64,000 nucleotides of DNA from Diphasiastrum complanatum (GCA_029204225.1 CM055112.1:25247922-25311921); one strand, 5' to 3'. Positions 21,400 through 34,319 are shown, counted from the first letter of the stretch. The notes: generated by a model not told the origin, from the sequence alone. Numbers and translations are program-made.

Positions 21400-23352
21400 G
21401 GTTTCTGCAACGTGGGCCTTCTTTGCTCTAAATGAATCCGGGGCTAAAGTAGATGCCACCAAGCTGCAAGTTATGCGTTGTAGCATTTTGTCACCTAGCT
21501 AAACGAGAGCAAGGTAGTGCACAAAACACCACACGAGCTAGGAAGGGAATTTTAACATACAACCCATCTCATGGGATTACCTCCATGAAGAAACATGTCG
21601 CCAATGAGCATAGCCAAATTTTTGATAGGTACAAAATAGAGTCGAAAGAATTAGATTTAATAGGGAAAGAGAGTCGGGGTGCTTCCAAGAAAATAAAGGC
21701 AACTATCCCATTTGCTATTATAGAGTCTTTTGGCAGCCATAACCCTTACAAAAAAGATGATCCAACCTAGCAATGATTTCTTGAAGACCTGGTACTCTAT
21801 ATTTCCAAGAGCTATAGGCCACTTTCTAGTGTTGAAAACCCATGGCTTCATAGATTGGTGATGAGACAATGTGGTAGAGTGACATTTCCTTCTCAAAGAC
21901 AACTTGTTGATGATGTCATTCCTTCCATAGTGTCGAAGATAGTGGAGTGATACGTCTCCCCTCCCTTGCTAGTTGTATGACTGCATCGGCTTCCTTTGAT
22001 TTGTGGATGTCTTGATCTGGCTTTGATACTTTTTCTCTTGTCATCAATTTCGTAGATGAGTTTTGGTTTCTTGCCATATCACAGTTGGGTTGTTTGAAGC
22101 TCTTGACATAGCTGGAGCTATTATGGCTAGGCAAGTGAAGGAGCTCTTAGCTTCATTCAATCTCATTGACAAAATTGTGGTATTCGTGAAAGATGAAGGC
22201 ACCAATCTAGGAGCACTCACTATTGCCCTCACCTCTGTGGTATCTTGTGTGCCTTTGCAACTTGAACATCACTATGAAGGCACATGTTTTGGTCATGCCA
22301 TGTCAAAGGCATGCCAACATGCGACAAATGACACAAAATTATGTGTGGGCATGAGGGAGGTGAGTGTGAAGGATGCACAAGCTGCCCTTCAAAAGACAAT
22401 TACTTGGACCAAAAAATCACACAAGGGCAGACAAGAATGGGCAAAGGCATGCATAGATGCAGGATTGCGGCCTCAAAAACTTAAAACACCGATAAAAACA
22501 CAGTTTGCATCGAAGGTAGTCATGTTTTAAGAAACATTAGAGTATCATGATGCAATCAACCTTTTGCTATGGGTGACAAAGCTTGGCATTGCAATCTCGT
22601 GTCCCAAGCCTAAGCCCACAAACATAGGTGGTAGCCGAGGCAGTTACTGAAACCTTGAATCCAATTGTTCATCAATGTATCATGAATCAATCTAGGGGGT
22701 ATTGGTTGCTTTCTAGTGCTTTGGCTATGGCACTTTCCTTGTGCATGAAGATGCAACAAGATTAATCTGCTCAAAGGGCCAATATGAACCCCCCTTTGCA
22801 ACTAGGAGATTTTGATTTTGAATTGGATATTTTATGTGCCCGCATGCAAGGTGAAGTTTTTTCTATCCTACACCAATTCGTCTCATTTGCAGTTTTGATT
22901 ATGCCCGATAAAGCACACAACATGTTATCTATCATGTTGGATCCTCGATACAAGGGCTTGGCGTTTATATCTGACTATGTGGGTAGGGAAAGCGCAATTC
23001 AGGTGGTTGCTAATTATGACAACCATGTGGTGATTCCACTTTTGACCAGTGTTTTCAAATACTTGAATCCAGCTCAATACGAAAATCCTCCTCCAGAAAT
23101 TATGCCACTTGAAAATTCTTTATTTAGGTCAATTTTCTCAAACGAAGAGGCCACAACGAGGATCCTCAAGTCGAATTGTCTATGTTTCATCAACTTCTTG
23201 TAGAATTAGATGAGTGTAAGTGTTTTTTGGTCTGGTGGAAGGCTCACTAGGTTCACTTCCCTAACGTTGCTTTCCTTGCAAGGCAGAATTTGGAAATTGT
23301 GGGCTCACAAATTGAGACTGAGAGGATCTTCAGCATTGTTGGAATGTGGTAA
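21400..23352 (+). pseudogene. hAT-family transposase relic (BED finger)
   Basis: Pieces occur in order across several frames. A BED-like zinc finger (CKLC at about 21467, then ITSMKKHVANEH) lies in 21453-21770. The transposase core in 22063-22530 includes FVKDEGTNLGALTIALTS, CFGHAMSKACQHA and KGRQEWAKAC. The later core in 22784-23203 includes IMLDPRYKGL. The hAT dimerisation block GSQIETERIFSIVGMW ends at 23352. Stops and shifts separate every piece. Intact hAT transposases cut and paste DNA with 8-bp target duplications. Terminal inverted repeats were not found, so element ends are unknown. Confidence 0.85.
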
Positions 23353-24560
23353 GAAATATAATATAGTGCCATTTATGCCAAGTTCAATCTATTTGAAATT
23401 CTGATATATATTTTAATTGCTTTTTCAGTAGGCTGTTTTTTCCTGGTTGGTTGTTTTTTCTCAGTTGTTGTTTTCTTTTAGTTGGTTGTGTTTTTAGTTG
23501 GCTGCTTTCTTTCAATTGGCTATTTTTGCAGGTGCTTCACTTAAGCTCCCTAGAACAACTCCAATGAAGCCCACAATATCTAAATCATTACAAAGGTAAT
23601 ATCTTTTATTGTTGTTTGCCATAGATGACTTAAAAAAAATTGCTTTTTGCAAAGGAAGTGCATTATGAAGTGCACATTGTTGCTGCTACTGCTATCACCT
23701 TCTATGCTAATAGCTTCATGGAGCTTAGTAAGGTATTATGGTAGCTCTAAAACAATCCAATATGTCAATGTTGTATTGTGATTTGTAAAATTTTCACAAT
23801 TCAGCCCAAAAATATTGAAAATTATGAATGTTGTATTTGGTTTTCTAGATTTTTGCAATTCTAACAATTACATATGATTGATTATTTTTGCTTTGTGGCA
23901 GACGAGTCTTCTATTTCCATAGTTGATATGGTCAATTTGGATTGATGTATCATCATGTTATTGTGTCCCTATCAAAAGTCAAAACCAACTACATGATGCT
24001 TATGCTAACTAGAGAACCACTACAATGCCTCTAGAATTATAGTTCATAGACATGTCTTCTGCTTCACTTGTATATCCTCCATGCATTTTGACTTTGTTCA
24101 CTCTTTGAGCAAGCAGATGGCTTGGAACTTCAGAATCCTAAATTCGGAAGTGACTGACTTAGCTTGAGGTTTGCTTTTAGAAGATGTAGGAGAATGCTTA
24201 TATTTTTGATAGCATTAGCATGATACCATTTTGAGAGAACTTTCATGACTTGGATTATTTGTTTGTCTTTTGTAAAAACATAAATCTTTTGGGAGCGTAG
24301 GTGATGGAAATAGGTTGGTGGGCCAACAAGAATAGAAACGATTAGGAAATGAAAGCACAGTGATAACTGTGTTTAACAAAATCGTGGATTATTTAGAGAA
24401 CGAAGTTTTACGAGCTGTTCTTTTGTGTTGAATCGGATTATCAGAATAGGAGTCTTAGACTGCCGTGAAAGAGAGATTGCAGAAACGATTAGGCATCTGT
24501 GATAGCCATGCAATCTTCTAATTCTGATAATTTGATATGAAGAGAGAATGTAGAGTTTAG
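23353..24560. other. No gene recognised; hAT 3' flank and LTR-like debris
   Basis: AT-rich with repeated TTGGTTGTTTT/TTGGCTGTTTT words near 23430-23530. A stretch GAAACGATTAGGCATCTGTG near 24480 matches GAAACAATTAGGCATCTATG in the LTR remnant near 42680, so 24300-24560 probably holds an LTR fragment of that family. Confidence 0.4.
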
Positions 24561-24564
24561 ACGT

Positions 24565-25530
24565 CAGAGATAGGAATCTTGGCTTATAACGATCCTTCTT
24601 CTTGCGCGGTCTCTACTGATCTCCGTATCGAGACGGTAATGGACTGGGCCTAAATCAGTCATCTCAAACTCTGACAAAAGCAGAGATTTGGCTTCCTATA
24701 ATAACTGATTTGAATTGCTGATAATTAAGGAATCATCAACGTATAATGCTATTACAACATAGCTTGACCCTTTATGTTTGAGATACACATTAGAGTCTGC
24801 GGAGCAAGAAGTAAAATTATGCTGCAATAAGAGGTGATTGATTCTTTCATACCAGGACCTAGGAGCTTGTTTAAGACCATATAAAACCTTATGCAATTTA
24901 CATACCAGATGCTCTTTGCCTTGAAGGACATAACCTTTTGGTTGATAAACGAATATGTCTTCTTGTATATATCCGTGTAGGAATGTTGTCTAAACGTCCA
25001 TCTGGTGAATGTCCAGATCTTCTACAGTAGCTATAGCTAGCAAGGTGCGAATAGATTGATGCTTTACCACTGGACTGAAGGTGTCAGTATAATCTATTCC
25101 ATTGACTTGCTCAAATCCTTTAACCACTAAACGAGCTTTCCATTTGGATATTGATCCATCTGGCTTAAGTTTTAGCTTGAAGATCCATTTAGAGTCAATA
25201 GGTTTAATACCTACAGGAGGATTAACAAGACTCCAGGTCTTGTTCTTCATCAAGGAATGGTACTCAACATCCATGGAAGATTTCCATTCGTCTACATTGG
25301 GCATTGACAGTGCTTCTGCAATAGTGGCAGGTTCACTATGACTGATGAACGCCTGAGAGACAAAACGATCAGGTTGTTGTTGTTGTCTTGCAGACCTTCG
25401 AACTGTAGGCACTTGAGTGGATGTTTCTCCTGGGTATAAGACTGGGATAGCTTCATCTTGTGGTTGAACAGTCGTGGGTCTAGGCCCATCGATAATAAAT
25501 GGAGCTATTGGGAAAAACTCTTGCATTTAA
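24565..25530 (-). pseudogene. Copia element 2: reverse transcriptase (broken)
   Basis: Frame 24990-25526 has a Pro-rich linker, then WKSSMDVEYHSLMKNKTW, KWIFKLKLKPDGSISKWKAR and DLDIHQMDV, with the first catalytic Asp. Frame 24696-24896 continues with KVLYGLKQAPRSWYERI and the YVDD motif (ALYVDDSLIIS). In-frame similarity goes on to about 24565 (FEMTDLGPVHY) and then stops, so RNase H is missing. A stop near 24987 and a shift divide the frames. Confidence 0.85.
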
Positions 25531-26640
25531 ACATTCGTAGGTCGATGCCTATCGATAGAGGATGGAGATACTATGACAGATTCTTGCATTGGCTGCTTCA
25601 ACTTGAAATTATTATGGAGCTTGTCTTCAAGGAAGACAACGTCTGACCTGTATCAATATCATAGATACGATATGCCTTGTGTGATGTTAAATCGCCGATA
25701 AAGATATACTTACAACTTATCGGGTCTAACTTCCTTCTCAGATCAGACGAAATTTGTGCATAGCAAAGACATCCGAATATATGTAAATGTTTTAGACTCG
25801 GTTTGTAGCCATAGTAGGCTTCAAAGGGTGTCTTAGAGTCGACTGCCTTTGTGCTGGAATAATTTTGCAAATAGCAGGCTGTAGAAATTGCTTCAGCCCA
25901 AAAATTCTGGGGTAATTGAGCATTGGCAGTCATGGATCGTGTAGCTTCTAGTAATGTTTGGCTCTTTGCTCAACTACGCCATTCTACTGTAGAGTGTAGC
26001 TGGCTGTGAACTAATGGTGTGCATCACATGATGATAAGTAGTCCGCCATTTCATTTGATATGTACTCTCCCCCTGAATCAGACCGTAGGGCCTTGATTCT
26101 CTAACCAGTCTGATTCTCAGCATATTGCTTGAATTCCTTGAAGCAATTGAATGCTTCTGACTTGTTCTTTATGAACATGACTCTGGTGAACCAGGAGAAG
26201 TCATCAATAAATGTAATAAAATATAGAGCTTTATCCAAATAGGGTACGCTCATAGGACCACATAAGTCATTGTGAATTAGTGAGAGAATGGACTTCGCTC
26301 TTTTGGCTTGTCCTCTTGGAAATTTTGTTCTAGGTTGTTTTCCTAGAAGACAATTTTCACAAACAGTCTGAGTAGTTGTAGAAACAACATTGATATTCAT
26401 ATCCTTGACCAATTTGTTATGATGCATGTACAAGATTGAACGCATATTTAAATGACCTAGTCTTTGATGCCAAACATGAGCATCAGAGTTACTCACAGAA
26501 AGTGCATAATCATGACTTAGAATATACAAATTTTCTTCTCTGTGTGCAGAGAGGACTTCATTAGAGTTCTCATCAAAAATTGTACATTGACTAGCAATAA
26601 ACAAAGCTCTATAGCCTTGATCAATGATTATGCTAATAGA
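25531..26640 (-). pseudogene. Copia element 2: integrase (broken)
   Basis: Frame 26101-26604 has the GAG-pre-integrase zinc region (VWHQRLGHLNMRS, then CENCLLGKQ) and integrase core start (LIHNDLCGPM, FITFIDDFSWFT). Frame 25598-25933 has the C-terminal part (NFWAEAISTACYLQN, TPFEAYYGYKPSLKHLHIFG). Between them the GGEY and AERKN blocks lie in frames broken by stops. Same strand and order as the neighbouring gag and RT pieces, so one decayed element. Confidence 0.85.
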
Positions 26641-26723
26641 TATTTCTTTGTTAATTTGGGTACGTAAAGTACACCATTTAGCTGTCTAGTGATGTCGTCA
26701 GGGAACTGCAGTTGAATAGAACC

Positions 26724-27560
26724 TTATCCTTCACCCTTGTGTGAACTTGAGTTGCCAAAGAAAATGTACTTTGAATTTGTTGCTGCGAGAATAGAAAATA
26801 GGTTCTTACATGGTGTCATGTGTTGTGAAGCACCTGAATCAAGATACCATTGATAAGCATCTCTACTTGGTTGATCTTGTACCATCAGCACCTTGTCCTC
26901 TTCTTGTGGATTTCTAACAATGTCAGAGCCTCCCTCTTGGTGCTGCTGCATCTTCTTCCTCGCTTCATTGCGCTTGGGGATGCAACAATCCTTTATGTCG
27001 TGATTGGATCTTTTGCAATACATGTAAAAGAGTTTGGTCTTTGGTGATTGTTGACTGTGATGATGTTGTTGTTGTTGCATTGAGATTGGATGCTCTGCCT
27101 TCGTCTTCTTGTCCTTGAAGTTCTTCTGCTTCTTGGACTACTGCTGATTAGAGTACAATGCCATTGATTTGGTACTCGTTATGGATAAGCTTTTTCTCCT
27201 AATTTCTTCTTGCAACAGACTTGTTGTCAGCTTTTGGAGAGACAATGTAGGAGTATTGCTCAAAAGCAATACTAGATTGTCATAGGAGGATGGAAGATTG
27301 GTGAGAAGAGACATGGTGGAGTCCTCATCTGATATAGGAGAACCTATGGCAGCAAGCTGATTCAGCAACTGTTTGAATTCATTCAGATGGTCACTGACTG
27401 AGGTGCCTTTGCTCATCCTGAGTGTAAGGACCTTCTTCCTCAGAAAGAGGTGAGTCGATACATATGAAGTCTCGTAGATACTTGTAAGGATATCCCATGT
27501 TTCTTTGGAGGTGGTACTATTTGATACATCAGCATTCTGAGTGTCTTTCAGATTCAGATA
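26724..27560 (-). pseudogene. Copia element 2: Gag and protease (broken)
   Basis: Frame 27138-27416 carries the copia Gag core (HLNEFKQLLNQLAAIGSPIS, LLTNLPSSYDNLVLLL). The Gag N-terminus up to about 27560 is in other frames. Frame 26724-27080 has a His/Gln-rich stretch, a zinc knuckle whose first Cys is Tyr (YMYCKRSNHDIKDC), and the protease active site WYLDSGASQHMTPC. The substitution and stops mark it as inactive. Confidence 0.85.
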
Positions 27561-28460
27561 TATGCTAGTGCTTTGTCATCCTTTGCTTCCCATGCTAGAA
27601 GCAATTCAGGTTCTCTCGATTTGGCTATTGAACCATTCATGTATCCCCGTAGCTCACTTCCACATGTGGGAGTCATCTCCGTTGAACTTGTTGATCAAGC
27701 GGATCTCTGAGGTTGAACCTTCCATTGGTCGATTTCAATGATTTTGCACACCAGCTATTCTCGAGGGAACTCAAATTCCAGTGGTGGCATATTAGAAGTT
27801 GGCCCAAAAGTTAAAAGCCACGACGAAATAGCACTCCAAACTACAACAATCATACACTGCTTCTTTCGAGGCCCTTACCAGCATATCGCCACCTTGGAAG
27901 AAATATTGAAGGTAGCTGCTCAATCAACACCTTCTGTCCATGCAGAGCATGCTCAGTTTCATGAATCCAGGGCTTACTTTGATGGATCAGATGGTGGCAA
28001 TGGGGCATGATTTCAATAGCCTCCAACAAATAATCAAAGCTCGCTGTTTCAAGGACCGTCTCAAGTGCCAATAGCTCCACCACCAACCAATCCTCAGAGC
28101 ACTGGTGGTACTTCCTCCCAACACCAATTCACTTCTATGGCTTCTACTTAGAATTTTCTTCAAAATCATGCTACACAGTAACGCAGACAGAAAGCACTCT
28201 CCACACCAAGCTTACATAGCAACCGTATTTCTCAAAATGAAATTATACTATACAAATAATTCTTCACTCTAGGCAACCCATGCATGGCCCAGGTTGCCGT
28301 TGACAGGATGTGTGTCCCGTCTACTAGCCTTGTGGCGAAGCCAATTGATTCTTATCCACTGATAGGACCCACAATATAGTAACACAGTAGGTCTACTTTA
28401 ATTCTAACTCTCTCTCTTAAAGTAGAGTCTACTTTTTATATAGTCATATACATAGTTTTA
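27561..28460. other. Unassigned stretch, possible leader or captured DNA
   Basis: Upstream (minus sense) of copia element 2. A plus-strand frame (27738-28010) continues after a stop with PPPTNPQSTGGTSSQHQF up to about 28150, giving a low-complexity Gln/Ser/Pro content that could be an exon fragment, but no family is recognised. No PBS or LTR pair for element 2 was found here. Confidence 0.3.
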
Positions 28461-28463
28461 AAG

Positions 28464-29545
28464 TCAACAGACTTTAAGTACATAAAGCTTTGATCTAAAC
28501 TTATCAAACTTTTTTCTAATAAGTGGCTTAGTGAAAATGTCAGCTAGTTGTTCGTCCGTACTACAATGAACAACATGAATTTCACGACTCAACAGCCTCT
28601 CACATATAAAGTGATACTGAATCTCAATGTGTTTGGTTCTCACATGGAACACTGGATTCTTTGCTAGCTAAATGCCACTCTGACTATTGCTATGTATAGT
28701 CATGAGATTTTCCTGTTTCATGCCAACTTCATCCAAGATTTGCCTCAACCATATAGCTTCATGTTCTGACATTGTTTTATACTTTGCTTCTATTGTGGAT
28801 AGAGCAACCGTACTTTTCTTCTTACTAGACCCGGAAAAGCAATTGCCACAAAGCTAGAATACATACCCTATGGTGGATCTACGATCATCATAGTCACCTC
28901 CCCAATCCGCATCCACATAGCAACATAACTCAAGTAAACCCTCATGCTTCCTATACAACAAGCCATAATCAGAAGTGCCTTTGACATAATGCAAAATGCG
29001 CTTGGCTGCCTTCCAATGCATTTCTGTAGGTGCTGCCATAAACTGACTTACAATACCAACAACATAGTATATATTTGGTCTAGTCGTGGTAAGGTAAATC
29101 AAGCTCCCTACTAACTACCTATACAGTGTGCATCAAATGGCTGTGATTTGTCAAGCTTAGAAAGCTTGATACCTGGCTCAATAGGAGTGTTCACTAGCTT
29201 GCAATTCTACAACCTAAACCTATGCAGCAATTCTCTGACATACTTCACCTGTGTTAGACCCACTTCATGTCCTTTTTGCCACACCTCCACTCCAAGGCAA
29301 TAATGCATTAGGCTGAGATCTGTCTTCTCGAATTGTTCAATGAGATCTTTCTTGATCATATCTACCATCTCTTGATTATTTCCCGTAATGATCAAGTCAT
29401 CAACATAAAGAGTAATCAAAGCAACCATACCATCAAAGCATAAGACATAAAGATTTGGATCAAAATGTGGTCTCACCATCCCCTTAGAATGAAAGTAAGC
29501 ATCAATCCTACCTGTTTTGTTGTATCGTACTTGTAGGTACAGTCT
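28464..29545 (-). pseudogene. Copia element 3: 3' half of pol
   Basis: A third copia copy, minus strand. RT frame 29207-29479 has the YVDD motif in ITLYVDDLIITGNNQEM. Frame 28854-29102 has connection and RNase H start (MIYLTTTRPNI, CCYVDADWGGD). Frame 28464-28652 has the end of RNase H (HVRTKHIEIQYHFI, STDEQLADIFTKPL). The catalytic parts are spread over shifted frames. At about 29545, right after APR in the usual KQAPRAWY block, the element is cut and joins different DNA. Confidence 0.85.
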
Positions 29546-30463
29546 GGGTGCCCTTCGTTTGGAGGTTATAGCCTTTCGTTTGGGTCAAAACGGGCAAAGG
29601 ACCCAAAAATAGGGACTTTTCTAGTCTTTGAACTGTTTCTTCACGTTGAAGAAACTTCACTCTTCACTTGTGAAGGGACCCAACTCCAATTTCAATATGA
29701 AAATTTTTAATGAAGTTGAAGGCCAAAATGCATTTCACTTCTTCAGGGAACTCTTCAACAACCCTTCAGACTTCATCCAATGGTTGATTCTGATCCAATC
29801 GTGGATATCCCTTCTGGATAGCACGAACTGAGCCGTTGATCTTGTAGCTTCTCTATCCAACGAATCTGTAGCACTCTTGTGCACTAATGGAGAGTCTTGT
29901 AAGTGCTACCCACTCCGAAATGCTATGCTTTCACCCTGGTTCCACGCGCCAACAGTCCACGACCTCCCTGTCTATGGCTGCGCCTCCCCACACTCATTTT
30001 TGCTTGATCTAACTCGTCTATGGATCGATTTGAGCACGATATGAGGCCTGGACCAGGGTTGCCCTACTGATCCCAAGTAGAGATGGAGCTACTTGTCATG
30101 CGTAGGTTCGTTCCCATGAGAGCAATAGTATAGTTCAGATTTTAGCATGAATGGTAGATCCACATCTAACTCTAACATCCATTAATCCTACGACCCATTA
30201 ACACTACACATCCACAGTAAGATAGCTTACTCTTTCTGTCTCTCCCATTCTCTCTCATAAAAAGTATAATAACATACAATCCCAATAACAATCAAATCCA
30301 ACAATTAGCAAAATCCAAAAAAATCATGAGAGAGGGAGGAAAAGTGATAGAGAGCAAGGACATTCATCAATCCATTTCTGAAGAGAACCAATCTGCTTTA
30401 TTTGATGCTAGATTGACTAGATCTTGAATTCAGGTTAGGCAAGGAAAGAAACCCACTATGATT
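29546..30463 (+). mobile_element. Probable 5' LTR region of the Tat-like gypsy element
   Basis: Lies directly before an Asp-tRNA-type PBS, the place for a 5' LTR. A matching 3' LTR could not be found by eye, so the left boundary (where copia element 3 is cut) is inferred. The frame at 29628-29831 has no recognisable domain. Confidence 0.4.
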
Positions 30464-30464
30464 T

Positions 30465-30482
30465 TGGCGCCGTTGCCTGGGA
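30465..30482 (+). promoter_or_regulatory. Primer-binding site, Asp-tRNA type
   Basis: TGGCGCCGTTGCCTGGGA differs at one base from the PBS common in plant Tat/Athila gypsy elements, which use tRNA-Asp. It fixes the direction (+) and 5' side of this element and agrees with the gag and RT found downstream. Confidence 0.85.
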
Positions 30483-30779
30483 GCTATGCCAATTTTTCAG
30501 TTTGCAGCATGTTTGTTGGATGGTTAGCTTGCATTAGGCATCTTGTTGTGGCATAAATAGTGTTAGATCTGCATTTAGGGTTAGTTTGGGATTGATTTTG
30601 CTTGATTTGAGTGGATTTGCTTGTTTGAAATATAATTTGATTGTTAAACAGGGAAAGTTATTCATATCACCAACCTTAAGATCCATTTGGATCTGAGATA
30701 TCAGAAAAAATAACAAAATCGGTCAAAAAGAGGCAAAAATCATCATCAGAGCTGATAACTTTTACCCTCTTTTAAGAAA

Positions 30780-31400
30780 CCTTTGTCGAGTTGCAAACAC
30801 CTTCGGTTTTGATACTTCACTTTGAAGGGCGAAGATTAATTCCCGGCAGAAACATCAAAAAAATCGTCAAAAAACACCAAAAAATCACCAAAACTCTAAA
30901 AATACAAAAAAAGAACCTTCGCCCGATTCACTATGCATAGGTGTGATTCAGATCTATCTACTGCCAGGTCGGCGAAGAATCATACCAAAAATAAAAAGGT
31001 TTTTAGAGGATCAGTTGTCATATTGCCATATTTTTGCCAAAAAGTTACTTTTTTGCAAAATACCAATATTACTCTTGATCCTTCGCCAGAACCTTTGCCG
31101 AATTTCCAAAATATTCTATTTATAATAAAATACTATTTTTTGAGTTCGGCTAAGATTCTTCTTGTTTAGATCATAGAAAATCTTGATCTTTACCCTTGCC
31201 AAACTACAGAAACTGTATTTTCTTATGTCAGAAACCTTCGTTCGGTTTTCCATAGTTTTATATGTGTCAAATCTTTCAGCTGAGAGGTCGGCAAAGGTTA
31301 TTTCTCAAGAAATTGTCAGAAAAGTTGATCAGAGTATTTTTTTTCAAAAATAGCATTGTTGAACCTTCGCCTAGTGAACCTTTGCCAGTCCTATTTTTAG
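30780..31400. repeat. Leader repeats of CCTTCGCC type
   Basis: The words GAACCTTCGCC, CCTTTGCCG/A and the inverse GGCGAAG recur in both orientations (30913, 30970, 31080, 31092, 31361, 31378 and others), at spacings near 60-130 bp, between PBS and gag. The same words recur at 34320-34660. No frame is conserved. They resemble dispersed stem-loop arms in an untranslated leader. Confidence 0.65.
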
Positions 31401-31645
31401 TTTCTGATTTTTCAGATCAAGTCTCTGTCAAAATTTGGATCAGATTTGATATATTCTGATTTAGATTCTGAGAAATTTTCCAATTTTTGAGAAGTATCGA
31501 TTGATTGAATTTCGAAATCTTTTTCGTGATATAGCAATCAAATTTTTGGAAAGAGGAATAGATCCAACAGATCTGATCGGAGATAGTTTTTTGATTGAAA
31601 AATCTAATTCCAATCTCATTGTCTACTTGATCTAAGCTTATAAAG

Positions 31646-32694
31646 ATGGTTGCCCCTAGAGCTGCTCCTGGAGGTGCTTTACAGGATGTCAATCCAATCA
31701 TTGTTATGGATTATCAGATCTAGTTAGATTTCTTCATATCTATGCTAGATCCTGTGAAGTCTATGGTGAGATTTATCCCCAAGATAAACTTAAGCTGTTT
31801 CCTATGGCCTTAACAGGTGCAACACAAGATTGGTACTATAATCAAGATGAAACTGAGCGTACAGATTGGGAGGTTGTTAAACGAGCCCTCATCACACGGT
31901 TCAAACTGCAAAAGTTTATGGAAGGCCCTTTCCTACTTTTAAGTAGAATTAAAATGGGAAAGCGAGAAATGGTTCGAGATTACATCGAACGGGTGAAATG
32001 CCTCAGATCTGAGTGTGAACCTGAGCTGATTAACGAAAATGCCATGATTATGTGGTTTTTGTCAGGTCTACCTAAACGGATCATACATGAGCTGAAACAC
32101 CATAATGAGTATGCACTCTTGCAAAATGCTATGAACGATGCATCCACCACTATTGCATCAACGAATGTCAACGCTACGATAGAAATGATGCTCAATGAGT
32201 TCGAGAAACTTGGGAAGAACCAACAGAAAAGCAGCAAGGAACTTGAGAAGTTTGCGAAGACATTTCTTACCAAGGAAAATGTCTGGTGTTCTATTTGTAC
32301 AAGAAATCACACAGTGAATGAGTGTCCTCAATTGAAAAAATGAATGGAAATCAATGTTTGCCATTTGTGTAATTCGCTTGATCATGAGACTGCTTTTTGC
32401 AACTTCAATCCTCGGATAATTCGGCAATGGTATGCCCAAATGGGATATCGAGAACCACAGTATGGTGGAAATCTAATAGCTAGACCACGACAATCTGCTC
32501 TTGGATATCCGGAATGTTTAGCCTTACCTGCCCCACCAAAGCACTCTGCTCCTCTTGCCAATTTGTATATTTGTCAGAATTGTGAGAGTACGGTTCGTCA
32601 TTACTTTTGTAGTGATGGACTTACCAGAAGCGCCAAACGTCTACCGAGTTCTATTGGGACATCCATGGTTACGAGTTGCACAAGTAATTCATAA
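31646..32694 (+). pseudogene. Tat-like gypsy Gag (broken)
   Basis: Start near MVAPRAAPGGAL at 31646. After a stop the Gag core continues (VRFLHIYARSCEVYGE from about 31720; frame 31804-32343 with MALTGATQDWYYNQ, WEVVKRALITRF, FLSGLPKRIIHEL). The C-terminal part has paired cysteines (WCSICTRNHTVNEC) and, after a stop at 32341-32343, CHLCNSLDHETAFC (frame 32344-32694), both of zinc-knuckle type. The core matches the gag fragment at 2631-3128 in layout. Two in-frame stops inactivate it. Confidence 0.8.
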
Positions 32695-32956
32695 CTGGGG
32701 TACCGAAAAAATCACTTTTGAAGATCGTGAATGTGCAGTTAAAGTTTATCCTACAACTTGGACTCTCAAACCAGTGGTTCAAAAAGAAAATGACGATTCG
32801 TCAACAACGGATCATACTTGTGACCGACAAGAGAAAAATTTGGGAGTTCACTACGATTTTCAAACGGATATTGTCAACTGGATTGAAGCTCTTGCAACGA
32901 TTGATTGTACAGCAGGATATATGTGTCAACAAGATAATCAATCAGATTTGAGCTAG
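32555..32956 (+). pseudogene. Tat-like gypsy protease, C-terminal part
   Basis: The frame contains VYRVLLGHPWLRVAQVIHNW, the hydrophobic-LLG-RPWL block of the second half of a gypsy aspartic protease. The active-site DSG/DTG half is not present in this frame, so the protease is truncated or split. The frame overlaps the end of gag in another phase and is followed by ~100 bp with stops before the pol frame. Confidence 0.65.
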
Positions 32957-33059
32957 ATTTTCTTATTAGATCAAACTTTGAATACACCAATCACGTTTCC
33001 ACTAAATGTGTTGAATGTAGCCTAGATATCAACGGAACCTATACCAGATTCTAAATCAT

Positions 33060-34080
33060 ATGGATCTGACCAGATTTGGAGTGCGTAATGTTCCTGATGA
33101 ACCGACAATAAAACCACCTAAAGTAGTTATATTGAAGGAAGATAGGATCATAGGATCGATGACGAAGAAACAAGCTAAGCAATATTATAATACGGTCATG
33201 AAATGGAAAAATCCTCCTCGAAAGATTGATTCAAAGAAAGTGTCACCATTACTGGATAAAGGCAAAAGAAAAGTCGAGGATGATTCTACAAGTCAGAATT
33301 CTAGTAAGACATCATCATCTCGGAAGTCATCATCTCCACGATCAATTCTTGCTAAGAAGGTTAAGCAAAGATCCAAGACAAGCCCTTTTGAAAAAGAACA
33401 AACAGATGTAGTCCAGCATGATATGCTCGAGCATTTTAAACGTTATACACTGGATGATGTGGTTATCATGTTACCTAAAGCACATCGTAGACCTGAAGAA
33501 CACATGTCAGCATCGAAAGAGATTTACGATGGTCCAGCTAGGACACAACCAATGAATCTTGCTGAACCAGGAGAACCGGAAAAGATTATACAAGTTGGAT
33601 CACAACTTAATCCAGAACAGTATCAAGCACTCTGCATGTTACTTATTAAGTATCAAGATTACTTTGCATGGACTTATCAAGGTCTAAAGGGTATTCCGAC
33701 GTCAGTTATTGAACATACCATCCCTTTAGTACGTGATGCAGTTCCAAAGGATACAAAGTTCTATCGATGTAATCCTAATGTTGCGAACCTGATAAAGAAA
33801 GAACTTAAAAAATTGCTTGACGCCGATTTCATTTATGAGATTGAGCATACCGAATGGATCTCACCGATTGTCATTGTTCCCAAGAAGAATGGAAAATTGA
33901 GAAACTGTGTGAATCTCAATGCATTGAACAAAGTGACCCGGAAGGATCACTTTCCGTTACCTTTTACTGAAAGTATTTTGGATCGCCTTGTTGGAGCAGA
34001 AGTTATAGTTTCTTGGATGGAAAATGATTTGATACTCCAGTGAATGGCAATCGATTATGCAAGTTTTGGCAGCCTGCTTT
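33060..34080 (+). pseudogene. Tat-like gypsy pol with internal deletion
   Basis: A 327-codon frame (33060-34043). It begins with a basic linker, then EPEKIIQVGSQLNPEQYQAL and the RT start (KKELKKLLDADFIYEIEHTE, WISPIVIVPKKNGKLRNCVN, FPLPFTESILDRLVGAE). Just before the first catalytic Asp block expected next, the sequence switches at about 34007 to VIVSWMENDLILQ, a stop, then VNGNRLCKFWQPALPVHQA in the same phase, which looks like the C-terminal end of a pol. The rest of RT, RNase H and most of integrase appear deleted. The element cannot be autonomous. Confidence 0.75.
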
Positions 34081-34319
34081 GCCAGTTCATCAAGCCTGAT
34101 CTCAATGGTTTTTTTAATTTTATTTTTTTTTCAATTTTTTGTTTTCAGTATTTAAATTGCTTAGTTTTCTGAAAAAAGATAGTGAAAAAAAAAAGGACAA
34201 ATTGGGAAAAGTCTGATGAGCAAAAGTCAGAAAAGTCATAAGCAAAGGAAAAGAAAAGACAATATTTTTTGATGGAAAATAATAGAAAATCACTGTTTTG
34301 GTCAGATATGGCCTATACT

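Noticed and set aside
27738-28150. Captured transcription-factor exon upstream of copia element 2
   Set aside because: Only low-complexity Gln/Ser/Pro content and no motif that names a family.
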